Below, one piece after another: positions 29,669 to 38,711 of a stretch of 64,000 nt of DNA. The stretch is from Methylobacterium sp. J-030 (GTDB lineage: Bacteria > Pseudomonadota > Alphaproteobacteria > Rhizobiales > Beijerinckiaceae). The DNA is taken from positions 62,001 to 126,000 of the forward strand of contig NZ_JAKSYM010000403.1 of the NCBI RefSeq assembly GCF_022829545.1, given 5' to 3'. The notes below the pieces were generated by a model. That model made no database searches, was not told where the DNA came from, and saw nothing but the letters and a program-made list of their open reading frames with translations. Every line of letters begins with the position of its first letter. Position 1 is the first letter of the stretch. Both the position numbers and the translations under genes were made by a program.

Positions 29669-31113
29669 GGCAGATCCAGCAGGAAGGTGGTCTCCGGCGC
29701 GTCCGCGTCCAGCCTGACCTCGCCGCGATGGGCCAGCGCGATCTCGCGCACGATCGCGAGTCCCAGGCCGGTCCCGTCGGCGCGGCCCGTGACGAAGGGC
29801 TCGAACAGGCCCGCACGGATCGCGGGATCGATGCCGGGGCCGGTATCGCCGACCCGCAGACGCAAGCGGAGGGCGCCATCGACCGTGACCCGCTCGGCGC
29901 CGAGGCAGACCCGGCCCCCGGGCGGGGTGTTCTGGAGGGCGTTCAGCAGCAGGTTGTCCAACGCGCGGGCGATCTGCGCCCGGTCGATATGCGGATGGTC
30001 CGCCTCGGGCAGGCCGGCCGCCGCGATCACGACCCGCACGGCATGGCCGTTCGCAAGATCCTCGTGCAGGCCGGCGCACTCGGCCAGCAGCGGCGCCACC
30101 GCGGTCGGCGTCCGGCTGAGGGGACGCGCCTGCGTCAGGTTGAGCAGGTCGCGCAGCAGCGTATCGACCCGCGCGATCTGGCCCAGCACCGTGCGCAGGG
30201 CCGATGCCGCCCGGTCCGGATCGCCGCTGACCAGGGCGTTCTCGGCCTTGAGCCGCATCGCGGCGATCGGATTGCGGATCTCATGGGCGATGCTCGCCGC
30301 GAGCCGGCCGACGGCGGCCAGGCGCTCGGCGGCCACCACGCGGCCGCGGGCATCCCGCAGCCGCCCGCCCGCCGCATTGAGGGCATCGACCAGGCGGTCG
30401 AATTCTCGCTCGCCGGTGTAACTGAGGCGCGGCAGGTCCTCGCCGTCCGGTCGCGGCGCCGAGAGATCGGCCTCGAGCCGGGCGATCCGGTTGGAGAACC
30501 CGTAGAGGAACCAGCCGAGAAAGGCCGCGGAGCCCAGGACCGTGGCGGCCAGGAAGCCGAGTCCCGCCAGGAACCGCGTGTAGGTGGGACCGTCGTTGAC
30601 GTGGGCGCGCCCCATGGTCCACGCGGTCAATCCCGGTTCCGGGCCGCGCAGGGGACAGGCTTGGAGCAGGAGCACCTGCGTGCGGCTCGGTCGGTTCAGC
30701 GCGACGGCGTGACCGACGCGCAGGGCCTGGGCGTTCACCGCGGCGATCGTGTCGCGCTCGGCGGCCGGGAGATCGGTCTTCGGCCCGGTCCCCTCGTAGG
30801 TGGGGTAGGCGTAGGCGACCGACCCGTCCTGGCTGCTCCAGATCCCACCCTCGATGCCCGGGCTGCCGCCAAGTGCGGCGTCGACGGCCCCGTTGAGGTC
30901 CGCTTCCGAGGCGGATCCGTGCAGGTCGACCAGGGCGGCGTAGCGGTCGATGATCTCGCGGCAGGCCCGCCCCACCGTGATGTCCGCCCGGGCCACCTGG
31001 ACGCCGGTCGATTGCGCGTAGACCCCGAACATCAGGTAGGCGGTCGCGATCGCCGAGGCGAGCAACAGAATCCACAGGGCGAGGAGCCGGGCGCGCAGGC
31101 TGTAGGCCGTCAC
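29653..31113 (-). CDS. sensor histidine kinase, DctB-like layout
   Basis: 486 residues, GTG start. TM1 (LLALWILLLASAIATAYLMFG, about 10-30) and TM2 (FLAGLGFLAATVLGSAAFLGWFLYG, about 182-206) bracket a ~150-residue periplasmic sensor domain. HAMP-like linker, then HisKA with the phospho-His in ASIAHEIRNPIAAMRL, and an HATPase domain with N box DNLLLNALQNT, G1 VGDTGPGID and G2 GTGLGLAI. It autophosphorylates and passes phosphate to the overlapping NtrC-type regulator. The ligand is unknown; DctB-like architecture suggests a small carboxylate, which is inference. Confidence 0.92.
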
Positions 31114-31303
31114 GGCGGCGCTCGGTCGAACACGGCTTTCGGTCCCTGCTTTGTCGCGCTATCCGATACCGAAGCGGTGCCCGCGCTTGTGGGGGAGTTT
31201 TTTGAGCAGACTAGCGTTGGCAGGCCAACGCGTCATCCGCTCAGGTCCTTGGTGTGTCGCAGGTTTCTGTCGCAAAACCGGTGACCACGTTTGCGAAACC
31301 CGC

Positions 31304-31534
31304 CTAGATCCGACCGGTCGCCACCAGCTTGCCGAGCAGGGCGTTCACGCGGGTCTGCCACCCGGGGCCAGTGCCACGCAGGTGTTCCACCGTCTTGGCG
31401 TCCAGGCGGATCTTGACCTCTACCTTCGGATGTTCCGCCTTCGGCCGCCCGCGCCGGGCCGGCGTGATCCCGGACATACAAGCCGCGTCCATCGACGAGT
31501 TGCCGTCATGACTGTCGGGATCAAGCTTGGCCAT
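31304..31534 (-). CDS. BrnA-like antitoxin
   Basis: 76-residue ribbon-helix-helix antitoxin of the BrnA family: GRPKAEHPKVEVKIRLDAKTVEHLRG then GPGWQTRVNALLGKLVATGRI, the typical strand-helix and WQTRxN signature. The N-terminal part (1-30) is variable, as expected for the toxin-neutralising region. It overlaps the end of the BrnT-like gene by 14 bp, in the toxin-first order known for brnTA. It is expected to autoregulate the operon by binding its promoter. Confidence 0.82.
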   Translation of the reverse strand: MAKLDPDSHDGNSSMDAACMSGITPARRGRPKAEHPKVEVKIRLDAKTVEHLRGTGPGWQTRVNALLGKLVATGRI

Positions 31535-31763
31535 GCCGGAACCTCACCGCGTGCTTCTTTGCCGGATGCGGGCCGATGGCGCGGACCGCATCCGCGTGGG
31601 AGTCTTCGGTGAAGACCAACACCTTCAGGCGATCGCCTTCACGCTCCAACGCCGTATCCGGATCGAACCCTTCTTCGGCCAGCCGGGACAGGCCGTGCTC
31701 GGCGACATCAGGGCGGTCCTTGGCTGGGTCGAACGCGATGCCCGCGGATTTTCGTACACCCAT
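31521..31763 (-). CDS. BrnT-like toxin, shortened and divergent
   Basis: 80 residues. The N-terminus IAFDPAKDRPDVAEHGLS matches the conserved start of BrnT ribonuclease toxins. The middle strands between FDPDTALEREGDRLKV and the C-terminal block are compressed compared with usual BrnT (about 90-100 aa). The C-terminal R-A-I-S-x-R-K-A motif reads VRAIGPHPAKKHAVR, losing the SxRK residues. The toxin may therefore be inactive while the antitoxin is kept. The call rests on the N-terminal match, size and overlap with the BrnA-like gene. Confidence 0.65.
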   Translation of the reverse strand: MGVRKSAGIAFDPAKDRPDVAEHGLSRLAEEGFDPDTALEREGDRLKVLVFTEDSHADAVRAIGPHPAKKHAVRFRHGQA

Positions 31764-32066
31764 TAAATCAGGTGCGCAACATCAGGGTCTGTCGGCCGAA
31801 CTGGGCGCCGGCCTGGCGCAAGAGAGCGCGTCGCAACAAGGACTTGTGAGTATCATCCCTGAAGGCGATCTTTGGAATGGGGAAAGGATAACACAAGATT
31901 AAAGATCCGGAGCGTCGGTCCAGTTCCGATTTCCAGGTCGATGCTTTAAGGTGCCCGCCAAGACTGCGAGGCGGCGCGACTCGCTGCACGGACGGTTTCT
32001 TCCGGGCCATTTCCGATCGTCATGCGATCGGGAACGGCGCAAGCATGCTCCTGATGGAGACGGACC
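31764..32066. other. 303-bp spacer upstream of brnT-like gene and Hpt gene
   Basis: Less GC-rich than its surroundings, no convincing gene. A minus-strand frame (31768-32010) is open but unrecognised. A hairpin CCGATCG-TCATG-CGATCGG lies at 32013-32031, just before the Hpt gene start. The stretch should contain the divergent promoters for brnTA-like (minus) and Hpt (plus). Confidence 0.4.
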
Positions 32067-32468
32067 GTGTCCCACGCGCTGGTGAATCGAGAGGCGCTCG
32101 ACGAACTCAGCGCGGTGATCGGACCGGAGAAGCTCGCGCGCATCGTCGACAGGTTCCTGCTCAGTCTCGCCAGCGCCGTCGAGGAGGGGGACCGCACCGC
32201 GGCCGATTATGGGCGGGAGGCGCACACGCTCGTGTCGATGTCGGGCATGCTCGGCTGCGACGCCCTATCCCGGGCCTGCCGCGCCGTCGAGGAAGCCGCG
32301 GCGGCGGGACACGACCTCACGGACTCCCTGGCCGCCCTGCGGATGCTGCGCGATCAAACGGTCGTGGCCCTTCAAGATTTGGGCGCCGTCATCCCCGCGA
32401 CCGATCAGCCCGCGATCACCGCCTCGAGCGGCGCCTCGAAGGTCAGGACCGCCCCCTCCGGCGGGTAG
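32067..32468 (+). CDS. orphan Hpt-domain phosphotransfer protein
   Basis: 133 residues, GTG start. Hpt four-helix-bundle pattern: LDELSAVIGPEKLARIVDRFL, then REAHTLVSMSGMLGCDALSRACRAVEEAA, in which EAHTLVSMSGMLG matches the A-H-x-L-K-G-x-A-x-x-x-G phospho-His motif (Lys replaced by Val). No receiver or kinase domain is attached. The last 64 bp overlap the 3' end of the convergent HWE kinase gene. It may relay phosphate between a kinase and a receiver, possibly in the general stress or chemotaxis networks; the partner is not in the window. Confidence 0.75.
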   Translation: MSHALVNREALDELSAVIGPEKLARIVDRFLLSLASAVEEGDRTAADYGREAHTLVSMSGMLGCDALSRACRAVEEAAAAGHDLTDSLAALRMLRDQTVVALQDLGAVIPATDQPAITASSGASKVRTAPSGG

Positions 32469-33610
32469 GTCAGCAGCGCGGAGCCGCCGAAGCCGTGGAC
32501 GAGGCTGCGGGCGATGAGGCGCGTGCCGAACCCGCTGCGGGTCGGCGGAGCCACGGGCGGGCCGCCGGTCTCCTCCCAGCGGAAGCGCAGCCGCGGGCCA
32601 CCCTCCGCGTCGAGCACCGCCCAGGTGATGCCGACCGTGCCCCCGGCAACCGACAGGGCGCCGTACTTGGCCGCGTTGGTCCCGAGTTCGTGCAGCATCA
32701 GCGCCAGGGTCAGGCCGTGCCGCGGTCCAAGCGTCAGGTCGGCGCCTTCGACGCGGAAGCGGCCCGTCACGCCGTCGTCGTGCAGCGAGATCGCCCCCGC
32801 GACCAGACCGACCAGCGAAGCTCGGGCGAAGGATCCCTGGAGCAGGACGTCGTGGGCCTTGGCCAGCGCCAGCAGGCGCGCCGCCAGGGCCTCGCCGGCG
32901 GCTTCCAGCGAGACCGCATTGCGCATGGTCTGCGCCGCCACCGCCTGGACCAGGGCGATGGTGTTCTTCATCCGGTGCGCGAGTTCCTGCATCAGCAGGG
33001 TCTGGTGCGCCTCCGCGAGCTTCAGCTCGGTGATGTCGCGGGAGACCGTGAGGATGCGCTCCGGGCTGCCGGGCGTCGCGCCGATCGGCGTGACGGCCAC
33101 GTCCCACCACCGAATCGCCGGGCCGGTCTCGACCTGCGCCTGGAACCGGCTCGGCCGGCCGAGGCGCGCCCGGTCCAGGGCGGCGACGGCGGCCTCGCGA
33201 TCCTCCGGCCGGGTCCAAACCTCGATCCAGGGGCGGCCGATCGCCTCCGCCTCGTCCTGCACGCCGGACAAGGCCGGACCGTCCGCGGACGCGGTGATCA
33301 GGGATCCGTCGCGATCGAGCAATTCCAGATAATCGTTAGAGGCCGTCGGCAGCGCGGAGGGCCTGAGGCCTGCGAGCGGCGCCCGGATCTGCGGCGAGGC
33401 GGTCTGTGGCCGCTCGGCGGCGACGCGGCCGGCCTCGACGCGGCTCGCCGCCTCGATGATGCGGCCGAGGCGGCGGCTGCGCTGCCGCTCCCGGTCGGCC
33501 TGCGCGCTCGCCTGCGCCAGCAAGTCGCGCAGGCGGGCGTTCTCCGCTTCGAGCATGTCGAGGCGCCGCTCCGCCCCGTCGACCCGCGGCAACACGATGA
33601 CCGCTTCCAT
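32405..33610 (-). CDS. HWE-family sensor histidine kinase with PAS domain
   Basis: 401 residues from the ATG of MEAVIVLPRVDG, which has a GAGGGGGCGGG site upstream; the frame stays open to 33775. A coiled coil (LEAENARLRDLLAQASAQADRERQRSRR, about 17-45) is followed by a PAS domain (about 95-210, ending SRDITELKLAEAH). The HWE kinase core has phospho-His in ELAHRMKNTIALVQA, N box MLHELGTNAAKYGALS, and the WxE motif in FRWEETGG that names the family. It is soluble. HWE kinases are abundant in Methylobacterium and often feed the PhyR general stress response. 3' ends overlap the Hpt gene. Confidence 0.93.
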   Translation of the reverse strand: MEAVIVLPRVDGAERRLDMLEAENARLRDLLAQASAQADRERQRSRRLGRIIEAASRVEAGRVAAERPQTASPQIRAPLAGLRPSALPTASNDYLELLDRDGSLITASADGPALSGVQDEAEAIGRPWIEVWTRPEDREAAVAALDRARLGRPSRFQAQVETGPAIRWWDVAVTPIGATPGSPERILTVSRDITELKLAEAHQTLLMQELAHRMKNTIALVQAVAAQTMRNAVSLEAAGEALAARLLALAKAHDVLLQGSFARASLVGLVAGAISLHDDGVTGRFRVEGADLTLGPRHGLTLALMLHELGTNAAKYGALSVAGGTVGITWAVLDAEGGPRLRFRWEETGGPPVAPPTRSGFGTRLIARSLVHGFGGSALLTYPPEGAVLTFEAPLEAVIAG

Positions 33611-33865
33611 CGCCCGCCCCCTCGTCACCCTGGCCGCGCGCCCGTGCGCGACGCAGCAGGTCCTCCGACGCGCAGGCGCGGCGACGCCGTATCGGGTCAG
33701 GAAAGCACCGGCGGCTTGAGCCGCTTCTGGCGACCGATCCCTGCCCGCAGCCGAGCGAATCGTTGGATGGCTCACGCTACCATGACGGCTGCGATAATCA
33801 AACGAGATCGGTATTCGCGGTGCAGCGAAAACTTATGTTTCGATCGGTTGCTGCGTTGAGAACAG

Positions 33866-35548
33866 CTACTTGTTTCGCATCAGCAGCACGAGCCAGCCGA
33901 TGCCGAGGACAAAGATAATCAAGCCGATCGAGACGAAGACCGGCGTGCCGAGGTCAATCAGCCGCGGCGCGAGCTGCGTCGCGAAGGCCGCCACCACCAA
34001 GGCCACCGCCACCCGGGCGGCGGCGCGCTCGATGCCGCGGGTGACCTTGTCGAGCCCCTTCACCTCGATCTCGACCGTGACGCGGCCCTGCTTCAGGCGC
34101 ACCAACATCAGGTGGATCAGCGTCGGCAGCTCCGAGGCCGCGCCGTAGAGGCCGACGCCCAGCGCCTCGGCCTTCTGCTTGAGAGCCGAGAGCGAGAACT
34201 GCGTCTGCATGCTGGCCCGCACCGTGGGGCCGGCCGCCGCGAACAGGTCGAAATCGGGGTCGAGGTGGCGCATCACGCCGTCGGCGGTCACCAGTCCCTT
34301 GAACAGGATGGCGAGGTCGGTCGGCATCGCGAGGTCGTTCTCCCGGGCCATGTTCATGAAGTCGGTGAGCACCAGCCCGAGGTTCAGCGGGATCGAAGAA
34401 TGGCTCTCCACGAAGGACTGGGCCGAGACCTGGAGGCGGGTCAGGTCGGGGTTGCTGGTGCCGGTCCAGTCGAGCAGCACGGCCATCAGGCCGTCGGCGT
34501 CCTGCTTGAGCATGGCGCCGATCAGCACCAGGAGCTGCGAGCGGCGGCGCTGCGACAGGCGGCCGATGATGCCGAAATCGATGAAGCCGATCTTGTTGCC
34601 CGGCATCGCCAGCATGTTGCCGGGGTGCGGATCGGCGTGGAAGTGCCCCTCGATCAGCGCCATCTGCAGGAAGGCGTCGGTGCCCTTCTGGGCCAGCAGC
34701 TTCTTGTCGAGGCCGGCCGCGCGGAGCGCCGCGTCGTCGTTCGGCGGGATGCCGTGGATGAAGTCCTGCACCAGCACCCGCTCGGAACAGTATTCCCAGT
34801 GGATCTTCGGGAAGACGATGTCGTCGCGGCCTTCGAAGATCTGCGCCAGCAACTCGCAGTTGCGCGCCTCGTTGAGCAGGTCGAGCTCCCCGTTCAGCCC
34901 GTCGGCGAGGTGGCGCATCTGCTCCCGCGGCTGGTAGCGGGCCATGTCGGGCCATTCGTTCTCGACGATGCGGGCGCCGTGGGCCATCAGGCGCAGATCC
35001 GCCTCGATGATCTTGCGCAGGTTCGGCCGCAGCACCTTGACGATCACGTCCTCGCCCGAATGCAGCCGCGCCCGGTAAACCTGGGCGATCGACGCGGAGG
35101 CGATCGGGTTGGTGTCGAATTCGGCGAAGATCTCCGTGGGCGGGGCGCCGAGATCCTGTTCGAGCTGCGGCCCGATCTGCTCCCACGCGACCGGCACGAC
35201 CTGGCTGTGCAGCTTCTGCAGCTCCTCGGTCCAGGCCGGCGACAGCAGGTCGGGCCGGCTCGCGAGCACCTGCCCGAACTTGATGAAGGTCGGGCCCAGC
35301 GCCTCGATCGCCCGGCGCAGCCGCTCCGGCTCCGACAGGCGGGTGACGTCGACCCGGGGCCGGCGGCGCGGCAGCAGGGGCAGGTAGCGCAGGCCGAGCC
35401 GGTCCACGACGCGGGTCACGCCGAAGCCGATTAGGATCGTCGCGATCTCCGACAGCCGCTGGCGGTCGCGGGCGGCAACGAAGGCTGTCTTCAGCATGGA
35501 GGGCGCGATCCGGTCGGACGGGATTGGGCGTCCGGACAGCACGAGCAT
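33866..35548 (-). CDS. UbiB/AarF (ABC1) family protein kinase-like protein
   Basis: 560-residue ABC1-family protein with the family's inhibitory KFGQ motif (90-93, FIKFGQVLASRPDLL), the alanine-rich loop PIASASIAQVYRA in place of a glycine-rich loop, and the catalytic HADPHPGN and FIDFG segments. The C-terminus has two membrane helices (VALVVAAFATQLAPRLI and SIGLIIFVLGIGWLVLLM), giving a membrane-anchored ATPase. UbiB proteins support ubiquinone biosynthesis or lipid transport. No ubi genes are adjacent, so this may be a paralog. An ATG at 35497 is an alternative start. Confidence 0.9.
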   Translation of the reverse strand: MLVLSGRPIPSDRIAPSMLKTAFVAARDRQRLSEIATILIGFGVTRVVDRLGLRYLPLLPRRRPRVDVTRLSEPERLRRAIEALGPTFIKFGQVLASRPDLLSPAWTEELQKLHSQVVPVAWEQIGPQLEQDLGAPPTEIFAEFDTNPIASASIAQVYRARLHSGEDVIVKVLRPNLRKIIEADLRLMAHGARIVENEWPDMARYQPREQMRHLADGLNGELDLLNEARNCELLAQIFEGRDDIVFPKIHWEYCSERVLVQDFIHGIPPNDDAALRAAGLDKKLLAQKGTDAFLQMALIEGHFHADPHPGNMLAMPGNKIGFIDFGIIGRLSQRRRSQLLVLIGAMLKQDADGLMAVLLDWTGTSNPDLTRLQVSAQSFVESHSSIPLNLGLVLTDFMNMARENDLAMPTDLAILFKGLVTADGVMRHLDPDFDLFAAAGPTVRASMQTQFSLSALKQKAEALGVGLYGAASELPTLIHLMLVRLKQGRVTVEIEVKGLDKVTRGIERAAARVAVALVVAAFATQLAPRLIDLGTPVFVSIGLIIFVLGIGWLVLLMRNK

Positions 35549-35641
35549 AAGGACTTTTTTGCGGTCGCGAAGCGCGCGACGCGGCCACCCGTGCCGTTAT
35601 CGGCCCGGCGCGGGATCAAGCCGATCCCGCGCCGGATCGCC

Positions 35642-36967
35642 TCAGGGGCTTGGTGCGGTTGCCGGAATTGGTGACGGGTCCGCGCTTCGCCGCGCGTCGC
35701 CGAACCGCGCGTTGACCACCAGCAGGGTCACGATCACCGCCGAGAAGGCGAGCGCGGCCAGGAAGTACAGGCCCGCCTCGAAGCTGCCGCTGCCCTCCCG
35801 GATCCAGCCGACGATCGAGGGCGCGACGAAGCCGCCGAGATTGCCGATGCAGTTGATCAGCGCGATGCCGCCCGCCGCCGCGCTGCCCGACAGGAACACC
35901 GAGGGCAGAGCCCAGAACGGCGCCTTGCCGCCGTAGAGGCCCAGGGCGGCCACCGCCATGAAGGCCACGGCCCAGAGTGAACCGGTGGCGAGCCCGGCGA
36001 GAGCCAGACCCACAGCCGTGAGCAGGAGCGCCCCCGCGAGCGTCAGGCGCCGGTCGTTGGTCCGGTCCGAGATCCAGCCGATGGTCAGGCCGCCCACCAC
36101 CCCGAACACGTAGGGCACCGCGGTCATCAGCCCGGTCTGCATGTCCGAGAGGCCGGTGCTCTTGAGGATCTGCGGCAGGAAGAACGCGAGGCCGAGATTG
36201 GCGCCGGTGTTGGCGAAGTAGATGAACGACAGGGCGATCAAGCGCGGGTCGGCGAAGGCCTTGCGCAGGCTGGTGCCGTGGGCGGCCGCCACCGTGCGCT
36301 GCTCGGCGTCGATCACCGCCTGGAGGGCCGTCCGGTCGGCGGGCGCGAGCCACGCCGCGTCCTTCGGCCGGTCGGGGATCAGGGCCAGGAAGACGAAGCC
36401 GAACAGGGTGGTGGGGATCCCCTCCAGCAGGAACAGCCATTGCCAGCCCTTGAGGCCGAGGAGCCCATCGAGCTGCATGATCGAGGTCGAGAGCGGCGCG
36501 CCGATCGCGAGCGAAACAGGGATCCCGACCGCGAAGGCGCCGAAGATCCGCGCCCGGTAGGCCTTCGGGAACCAGTAGGTCAGGTAGAGGATCACGCCCG
36601 GGTAGAACCCGGCCTCGGCGGCCCCGAGCAGGAAACGCAGGACCAGGAAGCTCGTCGCGCCCTGCACGAACATCATGGAGGCCGAGAGCAGCCCCCAGGT
36701 GATCATGATCCGCGCGATCCAGCGCCGCGCGCCGACCTTCTCCAGGATCAGGTTGCTCGGCACCTCGAAGATGAAATAGCCGATGAAGAAGATCCCGGCG
36801 CCGAGGCCGAACACGGCCGGGCCGATGCCGAGGTCGGCGTTCATCCGCAGGGCCGCGAAGCCGACGTTGATCCGGTCGACATAGGCCATGACGTAGCCGA
36901 TGAAGAGCAGCGGCATCAGCCGGAAGAAGACCTGCCGGACGATCCGGTCCTGTTCGTTCGGGGCCAT
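35642..36967 (-). CDS. MFS transporter, anion:cation symporter (ACS) family
   Basis: 441 residues, about 12 membrane segments. N-terminal VMAYVDRINVGFAAL (D-R-I-N-V-G-F-A motif) and LPEAGFYPGV-like GAAEAGFYPGVILYLTYWF are diagnostic of ACS/phthalate-tartrate type transporters. It imports an organic anion by proton symport. It is last in a minus-strand run with a substrate-binding-like protein, uronate dehydrogenase and a second ACS transporter, which points to a sugar acid or related carboxylate. Confidence 0.88.
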   Translation of the reverse strand: MAPNEQDRIVRQVFFRLMPLLFIGYVMAYVDRINVGFAALRMNADLGIGPAVFGLGAGIFFIGYFIFEVPSNLILEKVGARRWIARIMITWGLLSASMMFVQGATSFLVLRFLLGAAEAGFYPGVILYLTYWFPKAYRARIFGAFAVGIPVSLAIGAPLSTSIMQLDGLLGLKGWQWLFLLEGIPTTLFGFVFLALIPDRPKDAAWLAPADRTALQAVIDAEQRTVAAAHGTSLRKAFADPRLIALSFIYFANTGANLGLAFFLPQILKSTGLSDMQTGLMTAVPYVFGVVGGLTIGWISDRTNDRRLTLAGALLLTAVGLALAGLATGSLWAVAFMAVAALGLYGGKAPFWALPSVFLSGSAAAGGIALINCIGNLGGFVAPSIVGWIREGSGSFEAGLYFLAALAFSAVIVTLLVVNARFGDARRSADPSPIPATAPSP

Positions 36968-37028
36968 GGTTTCCTCTCCGGATTTTTTTGGATATCGCGG
37001 CTTGGTGTCCGGGACTTGCCCGTTCCGG

Positions 37029-37730
37029 TCAGAAGGCCGGTTCCAGCCCGCTCGCCCGGTAGGCCGCGGCGGCCTCCGGCGTCGTCAGCCCGGCGAGGAA
37101 GCGCGCTGCACCCACCCGGTCGGTCGCGCCCCGCAGGATCGCGGCCGCGAAGGTCGTGACCTCCTGGACCGGCTCGGGGAAGGGGCCGACCACCTCGATC
37201 CCCGGCACGACCATCAGCTCGCTGATCTGCTGGACCGCGAGGTCGGCCTCGCCGGAGACGAGCTTTTCCGCCGTGAAGCCCTGCGGGATGATGGTGGCCT
37301 TGGCGTTCACCGCCTCGGCGAGGCCCAGCCGCGGCAGCAGGCCTGCGAAGTAGATCCCGCTGGCGCCGGTGCGCGAATAGGCCACCGAGCGGGCCGCCGT
37401 GAGCGTGCGCTTCAGCGCCTCGACGGTGCTGATGTCCGGATGGGGCGTGCCGGCCTTTACGGCGAGGCCGTAGCGCGAGCGCACCGCATCGACCCGGGTC
37501 TCCGGCTCGACCCGGCCCTCCGCGATCAGGCGCTCCATCGCGTCCGACAGGACCAGCACCGCATCCCCGGTCTCGCCGGCTTCGAGCGCCTTCATGATGA
37601 CGGTGGTGGGCGCCCAGTGGATCGCCGCCCGGCCGCCCGCCGCCTCGAAGGCCGGGATGACATGCGCATCGAAGGCGCCGCGCACCACGAGGGCGCATTT
37701 CAGTTGGGTCGCGGCTTGGACGTCGGTCAT
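37029..37730 (-). CDS. ModA-like substrate-binding domain protein, no signal peptide
   Basis: 233 residues, ATG at 37730 preferred over a GTG five codons upstream. It resembles the periplasmic-binding-protein type II fold of the ModA/SBP_bac_11 group: VVRGAFDAHVIPAFEAAGG, then ARSVAYSRTGASGIYFAGLLPRLGL and a C-terminal GIEVVGPFPEPVQEVTTFAAAI. No signal peptide is seen, so it would be cytoplasmic. No ABC permease is nearby. It may act as a soluble sensor or enzyme-like binding protein in the sugar-acid cluster. Function unknown. Confidence 0.75.
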   Translation of the reverse strand: MTDVQAATQLKCALVVRGAFDAHVIPAFEAAGGRAAIHWAPTTVIMKALEAGETGDAVLVLSDAMERLIAEGRVEPETRVDAVRSRYGLAVKAGTPHPDISTVEALKRTLTAARSVAYSRTGASGIYFAGLLPRLGLAEAVNAKATIIPQGFTAEKLVSGEADLAVQQISELMVVPGIEVVGPFPEPVQEVTTFAAAILRGATDRVGAARFLAGLTTPEAAAAYRASGLEPAF

Positions 37731-37822
37731 GTCGTGTTCCACCACTCAATCCATGAACTGGCCGACTCGACGATCCGCCAAGTCGGATTTGGAAGCGTCG
37801 AAGTCCCCCCGCGGTTTTCCCG

Positions 37823-37841
37823 CCCCCGCAGAGGGGGGAGG
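37823..37841. terminator. GC hairpin, GCAGA loop, copy 3
   Basis: CCCCC-GCAGA-GGGGG stem-loop with a G-rich tail, in the gap after the uronate dehydrogenase stop on the minus strand. It shares loop and flanks (CGCAGAGGGGGGAGGGAGGG) with 22483-22511. Putative weak terminator or mRNA stabiliser. Confidence 0.5.
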
Positions 37842-37861
37842 GAGGGCGCGTCGGCTTCGGA

Positions 37862-38695
37862 TCAGTCTTTGCCCGAGGCCGCACGCGAGTAATCGAGCCC
37901 CGTGAACCCGCCGCCCTGGTAGCGCTCCACCACCGGGTTGCCGCTGGTCTTGCCCTCCAGCGCCGCGGCGTAGGGATCGGCGCTGTCGTGAGGCACCCAG
38001 CCGATCGTCGCGCGCCCGTCACGGCCCCACCACGTCATGCGGCTGTTCTTGGAGGCGCCCCAGATCACGACCGTCCCGTCGGGGCCGAGGGTCGGCGCCA
38101 GGGTCGCCCGCATCACGAGGCGGGTGAGATCGCCGTAGGACAACCACGTGGCCAGCATCCGCGCGTCGGTGGGCTCCGGGAAGCACGAGCCGATCCGCAG
38201 GAAGGCGCTCTCGACGCCGTGCTTGTCGCGGTACAGGCCGCCCATCAGCTCTCCATAGGCCTTGGACAAGCCGTAATAGCCATCGGGCTTCAGGGCGCAG
38301 GAATCGTCCAGCACCTCACTGCGCTCGTGGAAGCCGATGGTGTGGTTCGAGGACGCGAACACCATCCGAGCGCCTTCCCGGCGGGCCGCCTCGTAGGCAT
38401 GGTAGAGGCCGCGGATATTGGGGCCGATCACTGTCTCGAACGGGTGCTCCACCGAGATCCCGCCGAAGTGCAGGATCGTGCCGCAGCCCTCCGCCAGACG
38501 CAGGATCGCGGGACCGTCCTCGAGGTCGGCGGGTTGGAAGCGCGCGTTGTCCGGCAGGGGATCGGGGAAGGGAACGCGGTCGGTGAGCCGGAGCGTCCAG
38601 CCGGCCTCAGCGAGCGCGCGGGTCAGCACGCGTCCAAGGGCGCCCGAGGCGCCGGTCAGCAGGACGGGTCGTTGCGGGACGGTCTCGGCGCTCAT
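37862..38695 (-). CDS. udh: NAD-dependent uronate dehydrogenase
   Basis: Short-chain/extended SDR of 277 residues from the ATG of MSAETVPQ. It oxidises D-glucuronate or D-galacturonate to the aldarolactone. Rossmann loop GASGALG at 15-21; FASSNHTIGFHERSEVLDD, YYGLSKAYGE (YxxxK catalytic pair) and FLRIGSCFPEPTDARMLATWLSYGD are the strongly conserved blocks of bacterial uronate dehydrogenases. It lies 16 bp downstream of an ACS transporter. A lactonase upstream could open its lactone product. The exact sugar specificity is not readable. Confidence 0.88.
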   Translation of the reverse strand: MSAETVPQRPVLLTGASGALGRVLTRALAEAGWTLRLTDRVPFPDPLPDNARFQPADLEDGPAILRLAEGCGTILHFGGISVEHPFETVIGPNIRGLYHAYEAARREGARMVFASSNHTIGFHERSEVLDDSCALKPDGYYGLSKAYGELMGGLYRDKHGVESAFLRIGSCFPEPTDARMLATWLSYGDLTRLVMRATLAPTLGPDGTVVIWGASKNSRMTWWGRDGRATIGWVPHDSADPYAAALEGKTSGNPVVERYQGGGFTGLDYSRAASGKD

Positions 38696-38711
38696 GGATG
38701 CTGCTCCGGGA

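Noticed and set aside
31899-32225. 108-aa minus-strand ORF before the Hpt gene
   Set aside because: Mostly antisense to the Hpt gene and spacer; no recognisable sequence.
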